Origin: Segatella baroniae B14
Lineage (GTDB): Bacteria > Bacteroidota > Bacteroidia > Bacteroidales > Bacteroidaceae
DNA: 64,000 bases
Direction: 5' to 3'
Assembly: GCF_022024235.1 (NCBI RefSeq)
Contig: NZ_CP091800.1
Coordinates: forward strand, 362,001 to 426,000
The notes beneath the pieces were generated by a model, which saw nothing but the letters and a program-made list of their open reading frames with translations, was not told the DNA's origin and did not search any database. Below are positions 15,634-24,106 of this stretch, in pieces. Within the stretch, counting starts at the first letter, position 1; each line of letters opens with the position of its first letter. The position numbers and the translations under genes were made by a program.

Positions 15634-16620
15634 ATGCGAAAAATTATTGTAAACATAGCCAGTTTAGCATGGATAGCAATCATCGGCCTAGGCGCTGTAG
15701 CTTGTGGCGGAAACACAAATAGTAAGCATAACTCAGGTGATAAGGGCGAAGAACTATCAGGTAATATTTCTTTGTCTGGTGCTTTTGCCCTCTATCCTTT
15801 AGCTGTAAAATGGGCTAACGATTTTGAGAAACTCCATCCGCACGTTTCCATTGATATCTCTGCAGGTGGAGCAGGTAAGGGACTTACCGATGCTCTTTCT
15901 GATGTGGTGGATTTGGGTATGGTAAGTCGTGATCTTGATGCTTCTGAAATTGAGCGTGGTGCTGTAGGGTTCGCTGTTGCTAAGGATGCAGTGGTACCAA
16001 CAATAAATGCCAAGAATCCTGTATATAAAGATTTAGTAGTCAAAGGTGCCAAGCGTCAGACTTTTGTTGATTTGTGGATTACAGGTAAGACTAAAACTTG
16101 GGGTCAGATAGCAGGCAATAGCAGTAAGGTTGCGGTGAGTGTGTATACACGAAGTGATGCTTGTGGTGCTGCTGAGACTTGGGCTAAATACTTAGGTAAG
16201 AAACAGGAAGACCTGAAAGGTACTGGCGTGTTTGGTGATCCAGGTGTGGCATCTGCTGTACAGAAAGATCAGAATGGTATAGGTCTTAACAATATCGGTT
16301 ATGCTTACGATAGCAAAAGCGGTAAACTTAATCCAGGTATTGCCATTTTGCCAATCGATGTTAACGAAAATGGAAAAATCGATGATGACGAAAACTTCTA
16401 TGCTGACCGTTCTCAACTTGTAAAAGCGATAGCTGATGGTAAATACCCTTCACCTCCTGCACGAGACCTCTATTTGGTGGCTCATGGCATACCTAAAAGT
16501 CCTGTAGTAAAAGCCTTCCTCAAGTATGTGCTTACGCAGGGTCAGAAGTCTAACGAGGGTCAAGGATATATCACCATCAGCCAGGAAAAACTGCAGAGCA
16601 GTTTGAAGAAACTCAAATAA
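15634..16620 (+). CDS. pstS: PstS-like oxyanion-binding lipoprotein
   Basis: 328 residues, a lipoprotein (signal ends GAVACGG, Cys25) anchored in the periplasm. The mature part has PstS-family landmarks: 'LSGAFALYPLAVKWANDFEK' at about 45-65, 'SAGGAGKGLTDAL', 'YTRSDACGAAETWAKYL' and a C-terminal 'PVVKAFLKYVL'. It should deliver a tetrahedral oxyanion to PstC-PstA. In place of the usual 'RSDGSGT' phosphate loop it has 'RSDACGAA', so ligand specificity may differ; sulfate is my inference from context. The ribosome site AGGAAAGGAAG precedes the ATG. First gene of an operon with the 28-residue peptide, pstC and pstA. Confidence 0.8.
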   Translation: MRKIIVNIASLAWIAIIGLGAVACGGNTNSKHNSGDKGEELSGNISLSGAFALYPLAVKWANDFEKLHPHVSIDISAGGAGKGLTDALSDVVDLGMVSRDLDASEIERGAVGFAVAKDAVVPTINAKNPVYKDLVVKGAKRQTFVDLWITGKTKTWGQIAGNSSKVAVSVYTRSDACGAAETWAKYLGKKQEDLKGTGVFGDPGVASAVQKDQNGIGLNNIGYAYDSKSGKLNPGIAILPIDVNENGKIDDDENFYADRSQLVKAIADGKYPSPPARDLYLVAHGIPKSPVVKAFLKYVLTQGQKSNEGQGYITISQEKLQSSLKKLK

Positions 16621-16674
16621 GGCTACTTTTATACACCCCACTAGATGTAGCCATACAGTAAACCTATACGAAAT

Positions 16675-16761
16675 ATGAAACAGTTTTTAAGCGTATTCTT
16701 CAAGGCCATATTTACACTGGCCATCGGATACACAGTAAATTATTATATTTATTACGGATGA
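16675..16761 (+). CDS. 28-residue membrane peptide overlapping pstC
   Basis: A short frame, MKQFLSVFFKAIFTLAIGY continuing to a stop at 16759-16761, with one predicted membrane segment. Its stop overlaps the pstC start in the arrangement gATGA, so translation is probably coupled. Such small peptides between the binding protein and permease genes may help assemble or regulate the transporter. No ribosome site is obvious, as for most genes here. I know of no characterised homologue. Confidence 0.6.
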   Translation: MKQFLSVFFKAIFTLAIGYTVNYYIYYG

Positions 16762-17642
16762 ATAATACACGATTATGGAAAGATAAAATAGCAGGTAAGG
16801 TGATGGCAGTACTCACCATCGCCTCCCTGTTTCTTGTCGTAGCGATGGGAATAGGTCTCTACCTGAAGTCGGTGCCTATTCTCGAAAAGGAGTCTGTATG
16901 GACTTTACTCTCATCGTCAGAATGGAAACCGATGAGTGGTCGCTTTGGTTTTTTCCCATTTCTGATGGGAACCCTCAGCGTAACCCTGCTGGCTGTAGCG
17001 TTCGCTCTACCGATATCGCTTTTCATGGCTATTTATCTTACAGAATATTCCCGCAGTGTGGTGCGACGATTTATCTATCCTCTGCTCGATATTCTAGCAG
17101 GTTTACCATCTGTGATTTATGGTGTATGGGGTACGCTGCTCATCGTGCCTTGGGTGTCTGGTGTCGTAGCTCCAGCGTTGGGACGCTCTTCCAGTGGATA
17201 TACGGTGTTGGCAGGCGCAGTAGTACTCGGTGTAATGATATTACCACTGTTGGTAAGTCTTTTTATCGAGCTATTTGCTAATGTGGGTAATGAGTATCGT
17301 GAGGCATCTCTCTCGTTAGGTGCTACTCGTTGGCAAACCACCATCCACGTTATTTTGCGTAAAACATTTCCGGGTATTATAGCAGCCATAGTATTGGCTG
17401 TAAGTCGTACGTTGGGTGAAACTATCGCTGTGCTGATGGTCTGCGGAAACTTGGCTATCGTACCTAATTCGATACTCGATGCCTTCTATCCGATTCCGGC
17501 GCTTATAGCCAATGCCTATGGCGAGATGATGTCCATGCCATTATATGAGTCAGCTCTCATGTTTGCGGCCTTCATACTCTTCTTTGTGGTTCTTGTATTT
17601 AATCTGTTCTCACGATTAGTACTCCGCAAGTTTAAACAGTAA
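16758..17642 (+). CDS. pstC: PstC-like ABC transporter permease
   Basis: 294 residues with about six membrane segments. The cytoplasmic EAA-type loop is visible as 'EYREASLSLGATRWQTTIHV', and 'GETIAVLMVCGN' is the conserved PstC segment. The family's large periplasmic loop is short, and the protein starts directly at the first membrane helix. It forms the channel with PstA for the PstS-delivered anion and would be powered by the PstB-like ATPase encoded at 5341. Its start overlaps the 28-residue peptide by four bases. Confidence 0.88.
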   Translation: MNNTRLWKDKIAGKVMAVLTIASLFLVVAMGIGLYLKSVPILEKESVWTLLSSSEWKPMSGRFGFFPFLMGTLSVTLLAVAFALPISLFMAIYLTEYSRSVVRRFIYPLLDILAGLPSVIYGVWGTLLIVPWVSGVVAPALGRSSSGYTVLAGAVVLGVMILPLLVSLFIELFANVGNEYREASLSLGATRWQTTIHVILRKTFPGIIAAIVLAVSRTLGETIAVLMVCGNLAIVPNSILDAFYPIPALIANAYGEMMSMPLYESALMFAAFILFFVVLVFNLFSRLVLRKFKQ

Positions 17643-17673
17643 CCTATTATGCATTTTTAAAAAGTGAAAGTTT

Positions 17674-18519
17674 ATGATTCGTAGTGTCATAGAAGAAAAA
17701 ATAGCCAAGTCGTTGATGTATCTGTCGGCAGTATTGATACTCTATTTTGTGCTGAGTGTAATCTTCTCTGTATTCAGTCGAGGTCTGCCTGTACTTACTT
17801 GGGAAATGATAACTTCAACTCCGGGTGGTGGCTTCTATATTGGCGGTAAGGGTGGATTTCTTAATGCCATTATGGGTTCTGTATATATAGTAGGAGGGTC
17901 TACCATTATCGGTTTACTGATTTCTATACCAGTAGTATTCTATCTCAATGTATATCTCAAACCAGACAGTAAGTTTGGTTCTATCGCCCGTCTAGGTTAT
18001 GATATGCTTTTCGGTATCCCTTCCATCGTGTATGGTGCTTTCGGTTTTACCATCATGGTACTCTTGGGGCTTCGTGCTTCACTTTTAGGAGGTATTATCG
18101 TAGTTACGTTACTTATCATTCCAATATTCATCCGATCTATGGACGAGGTAGCCAAGAGTATTCCGAAAGATTTGCTCGAAGCCAGTTTCTCGTTAGGAGC
18201 TACCCGTTGGGAAACCATTGGTATCGTGGTACGTCAGATTGCACCGGCGATAGCAACAGCCACCCTGCTTTCTATCGGTAGGGCTATCGGTGATGCTGCA
18301 GGGGTAATGTTTACAGCAGGCTTTTCTGATAATATACCCGATAGTCTTTCACGTCCTGCAGCAACTTTACCACTGAGTGTATTTTTCCAACTGAGTGCTC
18401 CACAACAAGAAGTGCAGGACAGAGCCTATGCCGCAGCCGTAGTCCTAACGATTATTGTGCTTATTCTTAGTCTTGCCGGTCGTTTCGTACTCAACCGCTT
18501 TTCCAAAAATAAAATTTAG
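17674..18519 (+). CDS. pstA: PstA-like ABC transporter permease
   Basis: 281 residues, about six membrane segments, with the EAA-type loop 'LLEASFSLGATRWETIGIVV' and 'GRAIGDAAGVMFTAG' in the second half. Pairs with PstC. PstA usually has 'GETAP' in the segment where this protein has 'GDAAG', a divergence that supports a different substrate or subfamily. The operon ends here; neither pstB nor phoU follows, which is unusual for phosphate operons. The nearby hairpin at 18571 terminates it. Confidence 0.87.
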   Translation: MIRSVIEEKIAKSLMYLSAVLILYFVLSVIFSVFSRGLPVLTWEMITSTPGGGFYIGGKGGFLNAIMGSVYIVGGSTIIGLLISIPVVFYLNVYLKPDSKFGSIARLGYDMLFGIPSIVYGAFGFTIMVLLGLRASLLGGIIVVTLLIIPIFIRSMDEVAKSIPKDLLEASFSLGATRWETIGIVVRQIAPAIATATLLSIGRAIGDAAGVMFTAGFSDNIPDSLSRPAATLPLSVFFQLSAPQQEVQDRAYAAAVVLTIIVLILSLAGRFVLNRFSKNKI

Positions 18520-18570
18520 TCCTTTTTATATCATATCCCATTGAGAGTGAATGGGGTGTACTTATCCTGA

Positions 18571-18597
18571 CAGGTATCTCTATTATAGAGATACCTG
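18571..18597. terminator. Bidirectional terminator hairpin
   Basis: CAGGTATCTCT and AGAGATACCTG form a perfect 11-bp stem with a 5-base loop between two converging genes (pstA and the minus-strand lipoprotein). It contains GGTAT/ATACC like the regulon half-sites, but position and symmetry fit a terminator better. Confidence 0.7.
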
Positions 18598-18658
18598 ATT
18601 GTTTATAATCCAAAACGAAAAGTATCGAATGTTTTCTGTTTATACTCTTTATTGTAGA

Positions 18659-19060
18659 TTATTTGGTTAGTGTCACTACGGCATCATAAGTGTTTCCGTT
18701 GTCTGCTGTAATCTCGCTTTCAGCTATGAGCTGTTCATTTGAAAAAGATAGAATAGTCCATACCAGTTTACGTTCAGATCCATCACTCTCTTGATAGGTG
18801 ATAAAGATGGCAGCATCACCTGCTCGATAGGTTCCCGTAGCCTCTGTGTTGTCGCCCTTCAAAGTAACTTTGCCATTTTCGTCAAATTCGATGTAGCGGT
18901 AGGTTACTTCTATCGATGTATCATTGTTGAGTAACTCGTAATCAAGTATCCAAAGTCCGGGTAGGGCATCATTAATGGCTCCCGAATCTTCTAACTTGTC
19001 GCACGATGTACTGCATAAAAGGCAGAGCATCAGTAAAATAGTTCGTATAATCGATTTCAT
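18659..19060 (-). CDS. Lipocalin-like small lipoprotein
   Basis: 133 residues, lipoprotein signal ending CSTSCDK (Cys20). The mature part 'LPGLWILDYELLNNDTSIEV' followed by 'YRYIEFDENGKVTL', 'ATGTYRAGDAAIFITYQ' and paired beta strands resembles the small lipocalin-like lipoproteins common in Bacteroidota. Ligand is unknown. It converges on the pstA operon and has its own upstream region of about 215 bases shared with the metal-efflux operon on the other strand. Confidence 0.65.
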   Translation of the reverse strand: MKSIIRTILLMLCLLCSTSCDKLEDSGAINDALPGLWILDYELLNNDTSIEVTYRYIEFDENGKVTLKGDNTEATGTYRAGDAAIFITYQESDGSERKLVWTILSFSNEQLIAESEITADNGNTYDAVVTLTK

Positions 19061-19228
19061 CTTGGTTTATAATTATTAAGTCCGAGTAATTTGCTGTATA
19101 TAAAGTTCAATCGGAAGACGAATAGACAGTTCTTATATTTTTTTCCAAAATTATATATATATTTTCTTCTGTCCAAATATTTTAGAGAATAAAGTAGAAG
19201 ATATATGATTATTATCATCTATTTTGCC

Positions 19229-19266
19229 TTTTGCAACCGAGTTGCAAAAAGAAAATGATATCTTTG
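19229..19266 (+). promoter_or_regulatory. Operator-like inverted repeat and promoter of the efflux operon
   Basis: TTTTGCAAC (19229-19237) and GTTGCAAAA (19241-19249) are perfect inverted arms around CGA, overlapping the -33 region of a TATCTTTG -7 box at 19259-19266. The next gene starts 11 bases after the box. It is a natural site for a metal-responsive repressor, which is not encoded nearby. Confidence 0.6.
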
Positions 19267-19276
19267 CAATCGAAAA

Positions 19277-19636
19277 ATGAAAAAGGCTCTCTATATATAC
19301 CATCTGGTGTTGGCAACTTTTTTGATGTTGCTAACCACAGTGATACCTCATCACCATCATGATGATGAGATATGTATAGAGGTAGAACATGCTGATCATA
19401 AGGCAGAGCATGATTCGAGTTGCATCAAGCATATGCTTACTATTCAGGCCGATGATTCTGTGTCGAGACAGACACATGTTTCAGTGCGTTTTGTTCCCCT
19501 TTATGCCTTTTTCCGAACTTTATCACGGAAAGCCTTGATGCAGTCTGCAGTCCGAGTGGCATATGCAGAAGTATCAACTTTCTACCATTCTCCCCAAACA
19601 CGGGGCTTCCATTCTTTACGGGCTCCTCCGTTATAG
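19277..19636 (+). CDS. His-rich small exported or membrane protein (DUF6769-like)
   Basis: 119 residues with an N-terminal membrane segment ('YIYHLVLATFLMLLTTVIP') followed at once by a metal-binding-looking 'HHHHDDEICIEVEHADH' and another His-rich turn 'EHDSSCIKH'. The family is found before divalent-metal efflux systems in Bacteroidota; I am moderately sure of the DUF6769 name. It probably binds zinc or a similar metal in the periplasm and passes it to, or senses it for, the CzcCBA-type pump encoded downstream. First gene of the operon, 82 bases before the RND gene. Confidence 0.6.
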   Translation: MKKALYIYHLVLATFLMLLTTVIPHHHHDDEICIEVEHADHKAEHDSSCIKHMLTIQADDSVSRQTHVSVRFVPLYAFFRTLSRKALMQSAVRVAYAEVSTFYHSPQTRGFHSLRAPPL

Positions 19637-19718
19637 TTTTAATTGTAGAATGTACATGTGATAGCATGTGCGTGAATATACGATAAAAACTATTTGAAAT
19701 ACTTTTTTAGCAGTAAAT

Positions 19719-22700
19719 ATGATTACTAAAATCATTCATTTTTCCATAAACCACAAGTTTATGGTACTGCTCTTATTGGTTGCTATCATCGGTGGCGGCC
19801 TATACAGCATGCGTACCATTCATGTGGATTCAACGCCTGATATTACAGATAATCAGGTGCAGGTGATTACGTCATCACCTAATCTGTCAACGCTTGATAT
19901 CGAGCAATTTGTAACGTATCCTGTAGAGCTTGCTATGAGTAATCTGCCGGGTGTAGAGGATATCCGATCTGTATCCCGTTTTGGTCTGTCTGTGGTAACG
20001 GTTGTCTTTCGCGAAGACATGGGTACTTATCGGCCAAGACAGTTGGTGAAGGAGAAACTCGATGAAGTAGAAGAACAGATACCAGAAGGGTTCGGTAAAC
20101 CAGAAATGGGACCGATTACCACCGGTTTGGGCGAGATATATCAATATACCCTTGTACCTAAAGATACCGCAAAATATTCCCCTCAAGAGTTGCGTACAAT
20201 GCAAGATTGGGTAATTAAGCGACAACTTGCTATGATTCCTGGAGTGGTAGATGTCAACTCGTTTGGTGGTAGTATCAAACAGTATGAAATTGCCCTTAGT
20301 TCAGAACAGCTAAATTCTCGTCATGTATCGATGCAAGAGGTATTTGAAGCTCTCTCTAAAAATAATGTGAATACTGGTGGCGCCTATATCGAGAAAGACC
20401 ACATGGCGAGTTTTATACGTGGCGAAGGACTCGTGAAATCGATTGATGATATCAAAAATATCGTTGTAAAAAATGAGGAAGGTGTACCAGTGCTTATTAG
20501 TGATGTAGCAGAGGATGTTCGTTTCGGGCATCAGGTTCGCTATGGCGCGTTTACCCAAAACGGACATGAGGCTGTAGGTGGTATGATCTTGATGCTTAAG
20601 GATGCTAATTCTGATCAGGTAGTCAAGGCTGTTAAGGCCCGTATCGAGGAAGTTCAGAAGAGTTTGCCAACTGATATTCAGATAAAACCGTTTCTTGATC
20701 GTAGCAACTTGATAGAGCGTACTACCAGTACCATTGCTCAAAATCTTATAGAGGGTGCACTTATTGTTATCTTTGTACTTGTACTGTTGTTGGGTAGTGT
20801 ACGAGGTGGTATCATTACGGCATCAGTAATTCCACTGGCCCTGTTGTTTGCATTTATTTTGATGCGCATTTTTCATGTCTCGGCTAATCTGATGAGTTTG
20901 GGTGCTATCGACTTCGGTATCATCGTAGACGGTGCGGTGATTATTGTGGAAGGTATTGTACACAGGATAGACCATCTTGTACATCATCACGGTGAAAAAG
21001 TCGATTCTAAATATATGGACCATATTAGTTATGAATCGGCTTCCACAATGATGGGGTCTGCCTTTTTCGGACAACTTATTATCCTTATCGTCTTTACCCC
21101 GATATTATTTCTTACAGGTGTAAGTGGCAAGATGTTTCAGCCTATGGCGTACACTTTCGCTTTTGCAGTGCTTGGAGCTCTAATACTCTGTCTTACCTAT
21201 GTACCAGTGGCTAGTAGTCTCTTGCTCAGACCGGTGGGGCATTCCCGCAATAGTATTGTGCGTATGGAGAATAGCTTGAAACATTACAGTGAGTGTATAA
21301 TGCTTCGTATACAGCGTATATATGAACCTGTACTTCATTTTTCACTTTCGCATAATCGCTTCGTGTTAGGTATAGCTATTGCACTCTTTACGCTATCAGG
21401 CTTTATCTTTAGTCGGATGGGAGGTGAATTTATTCCAGAGCTTGATGAAGGCGATATCGCTATGCAGACATTTCTCCGTCCTGGTAGTTCGCTTGAAGAA
21501 ACCATTAAGCGTGAGGAGGAAGTGGAGCGTCTGTTGTTAAAGCATTTCCCAGAAATCAAGACAATCTGTGCCCGTATTGGTGTTGCTGATATCCCGACCG
21601 ACCCGATGGGATTCGACTATACCGACTCATTTGTGATACTCGAAAAGGATAAAAGTAAGTGGAAAAATGCCAAGACAAAAGAAGAACTAATCGAGAAAAT
21701 GCTTGAGAAGTTAAATACCCTTCCAGGATTGAACTATTCTTTCTCACAGCCAGTGGCTTTGCGATTCAATGAACTCCTTACTGGTGTGCGTGAAGATATA
21801 GCAGTGAAGGTATATGGCGAAGATCTCGATACGCTGAATATTATTGGCGAAAAGATTGTTAATATTGTTTCAAAGATAGATGGTGCTGAAGATGTCGCTC
21901 TAGAACGAACAGCCGGTTTGCCACAGATCACAGTGAAATACGATAGACAACGTATCGCCCGTTATGGACTTGACATTGACAAACTTAACAACTATGTAAG
22001 TGCAGCTTTTGCAGGAGCTAAAGCTGGAGTTATTTTTGAAGGCGAAAAGCGATTTGACATGGTGATTCGTTTGGATCAGAAAGAACGCAAGAGCATCGAG
22101 GATATTAAGAATCTGTATGTTGACCTGCCCAATGGATCGCTCATTCCTCTGAAAGAAGTTGCTGATATCAGTTATGAGCCTGGACCTATGCAGATTAGCC
22201 GTGACAAAGCTTCGAGACGCATCTATGTGGGGGTGAATGTGCGTGGTCGAGACGTACAGTCGCTTGTAGACGAAATACGACATAAGATAGACCGACAGTT
22301 GAAGTTGCCTATTGGCTATCATATTACTTACGGAGGTGAATTCCAAAATCTTCAGGATGCACGCGATCGTATGACTATTGTGATGCCGATAGCCCTACTG
22401 CTCATTTTTGTATTGCTTTATTTTGCCCTAAAATCAGTGAAGCAAGCTCTCATGATCTATATAGCGGTACCACTCGCTACTATCGGTGGCATTTTGGCCT
22501 TGGCTTTAAGAGGTATGCCGTTTAGTATCTCGGCTGGTGTTGGCTTTATTGTACTCTTTGGTGTAGCAGTGCTTAACGGATTGGTTTTGATCAACCGTTT
22601 CAACACTTTGCAAAAAGAAGGTATGAGCGATATTCGCCAGCGCGTTATTCAGGGTACTCGTGAGCGATTACGACCTATCCTAATCACGGCTACAGCTGCT

Positions 22701-22871
22701 ATGCTCGGATTCTTACCTATGGCCATTTCCGGATCTGCAGGAGCAGAGGTGCAGCGCCCATTAGCAACCGTTGTTATCGGTGGACTCTTGACGGCTACTG
22801 TTCTCACACTGGTCATTGTACCTATATTATATACACTCGAAGAAAAAGTCGGTAAAAACAAAAAAATATGA
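19719..22871 (+). CDS. CzcA-type heavy-metal efflux RND pump
   Basis: 1050 residues, full length for an HME-RND inner-membrane proton/metal antiporter. The membrane-helix signature 'DFGIIVDGAVIIVE' at about 398-411 retains the D...D...E triad of divalent-cation (Zn/Co/Cd/Ni) members, whereas copper/silver CusA proteins have AIGAMVDAAIVMIE. Twelve membrane segments and two large periplasmic loops are evident, for example 'GGEFIPELDEGDIAMQTFL'. It expels metal from the periplasm through the outer-membrane partner encoded next. Its stop overlaps the next start (ATGA). Confidence 0.93.
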   Translation: MITKIIHFSINHKFMVLLLLVAIIGGGLYSMRTIHVDSTPDITDNQVQVITSSPNLSTLDIEQFVTYPVELAMSNLPGVEDIRSVSRFGLSVVTVVFREDMGTYRPRQLVKEKLDEVEEQIPEGFGKPEMGPITTGLGEIYQYTLVPKDTAKYSPQELRTMQDWVIKRQLAMIPGVVDVNSFGGSIKQYEIALSSEQLNSRHVSMQEVFEALSKNNVNTGGAYIEKDHMASFIRGEGLVKSIDDIKNIVVKNEEGVPVLISDVAEDVRFGHQVRYGAFTQNGHEAVGGMILMLKDANSDQVVKAVKARIEEVQKSLPTDIQIKPFLDRSNLIERTTSTIAQNLIEGALIVIFVLVLLLGSVRGGIITASVIPLALLFAFILMRIFHVSANLMSLGAIDFGIIVDGAVIIVEGIVHRIDHLVHHHGEKVDSKYMDHISYESASTMMGSAFFGQLIILIVFTPILFLTGVSGKMFQPMAYTFAFAVLGALILCLTYVPVASSLLLRPVGHSRNSIVRMENSLKHYSECIMLRIQRIYEPVLHFSLSHNRFVLGIAIALFTLSGFIFSRMGGEFIPELDEGDIAMQTFLRPGSSLEETIKREEEVERLLLKHFPEIKTICARIGVADIPTDPMGFDYTDSFVILEKDKSKWKNAKTKEELIEKMLEKLNTLPGLNYSFSQPVALRFNELLTGVREDIAVKVYGEDLDTLNIIGEKIVNIVSKIDGAEDVALERTAGLPQITVKYDRQRIARYGLDIDKLNNYVSAAFAGAKAGVIFEGEKRFDMVIRLDQKERKSIEDIKNLYVDLPNGSLIPLKEVADISYEPGPMQISRDKASRRIYVGVNVRGRDVQSLVDEIRHKIDRQLKLPIGYHITYGGEFQNLQDARDRMTIVMPIALLLIFVLLYFALKSVKQALMIYIAVPLATIGGILALALRGMPFSISAGVGFIVLFGVAVLNGLVLINRFNTLQKEGMSDIRQRVIQGTRERLRPILITATAAMLGFLPMAISGSAGAEVQRPLATVVIGGLLTATVLTLVIVPILYTLEEKVGKNKKI

Positions 22872-24097
22872 AGTATTCTGTATTAACATATCATGAGATA
22901 ATATTGAAGGCTATCGTCTTCTTGGGGGGCTTCTTTGTTGCTGGCCTCGGATTATCTGCTCAGACCTTGGATAAGAATAGGCTCAATATCCAAAGCATCG
23001 GACTGAAAGAGGCTCAAGACATTGCCCTTAAAAATTATCCGTCGATGCGAGCTGCTAGACTCCATACGCAGAGTCAGCAGGCGCTTACACCATCAGCTTT
23101 CGATCTGGGTGAAACCGAACTCTCTACGGGGGGGGAAGAAATCGGTAAAGGTAACGAAGCAACTTACACGCTTATTGCTCTGCGACAAAATTTCGATATC
23201 TTCAGTATTGGAGCCAAGAAAAGTTTCCTACAGCAACAGGTCAAGGTGGCTGAAGCTGAAGAGCAAGTGTTGGAGCGTGAGATCATGCGCCAGGTGGGTA
23301 TTGACTATATTCATGCATTGGTGGCACACCATCGTACACAGGTATATATGCATCTGGATTCGATATATAGTAACTTCGAAAAGGCAGCTAAATGGCGATA
23401 TGAAACAGGGGCAACTTCTCAACTGGAATATATCAGTGCTCACCAGCAGACTTCTCAAAATAGGTTGGCGATGCGACAGGCGCTGATGAATGAGAAGATA
23501 GCGCTGCAAAATCTAAACCGTTGGTTAGGTGAAAAGACTTCCTATTGTCCGAAAGAACTCATTCTGCCAGATGAAAGTAATGCTCGATTAGCAGAGCACC
23601 CCAGTGTGAGTCTGGCTCGTGAGAAAGTAAGGCTTGCTGAGCAGCAGATGAAAGCTGAAAGAGCTGAATTTCTGCCTAAACTGTATGTACAGGGGGGCGC
23701 CCAAAAAATAGGAGATAAGTCGGGTTACTGGCAGTATGAGGTAGGGGTGAGCCTGCCGCTATTTAGCAAAACTCGGGGTGCAAAAGCTAAATCAGGGCAA
23801 TTGCAGCGTGAAGCCGAGCAAGCTCGTCTGGAACAAACCCAATTGCAGTTACAAAGTGAACTGCAGACCCTCAAGGCCAGTGATGAAAAATGGAGTGAGC
23901 AACTGAACTATTATCGTGAAGTGGAATTACCCTTGGCCAATGAATTACAACGTGTCGCTATCCGTTCTTACCAACAGGGAGCTATCTCGTATATGGACTT
24001 TATCCAAAATATAAAGGAGGGTATCAAGGTGCAACTCGACTATTGGGATACCTATCGCGAATATTTCAGCAACCGTATGAATATGCTATATTATTAA
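22868..24097 (+). CDS. TolC/CzcC-like outer-membrane efflux protein
   Basis: 409 residues, signal peptide ending LSAQ (about residue 32), then helical heptad-rich coiled segments typical of outer membrane efflux proteins ('AEQQMKAERAEFLPKLYVQG', 'REAEQARLEQTQLQLQSELQ'). It provides the outer-membrane and periplasmic tunnel for the CzcA-type pump. The start overlaps the RND stop by four bases, so translation is coupled. Confidence 0.9.
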   Translation: MKYSVLTYHEIILKAIVFLGGFFVAGLGLSAQTLDKNRLNIQSIGLKEAQDIALKNYPSMRAARLHTQSQQALTPSAFDLGETELSTGGEEIGKGNEATYTLIALRQNFDIFSIGAKKSFLQQQVKVAEAEEQVLEREIMRQVGIDYIHALVAHHRTQVYMHLDSIYSNFEKAAKWRYETGATSQLEYISAHQQTSQNRLAMRQALMNEKIALQNLNRWLGEKTSYCPKELILPDESNARLAEHPSVSLAREKVRLAEQQMKAERAEFLPKLYVQGGAQKIGDKSGYWQYEVGVSLPLFSKTRGAKAKSGQLQREAEQARLEQTQLQLQSELQTLKASDEKWSEQLNYYREVELPLANELQRVAIRSYQQGAISYMDFIQNIKEGIKVQLDYWDTYREYFSNRMNMLYY

Positions 24098-24106
24098 GTT
24101 ATCAAA

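Noticed and set aside
18571..18597. GGTATCT-containing hairpin as a further regulon operator
   Set aside because: It lies between two converging gene ends, where a terminator is expected, and no promoter box follows.
19719..22871. Copper/silver CusA identity for the RND pump
   Set aside because: The helix motif is DFGIIVDGAVIIVE, typical of divalent-cation pumps, not the AIGAMVDAA form of CusA.
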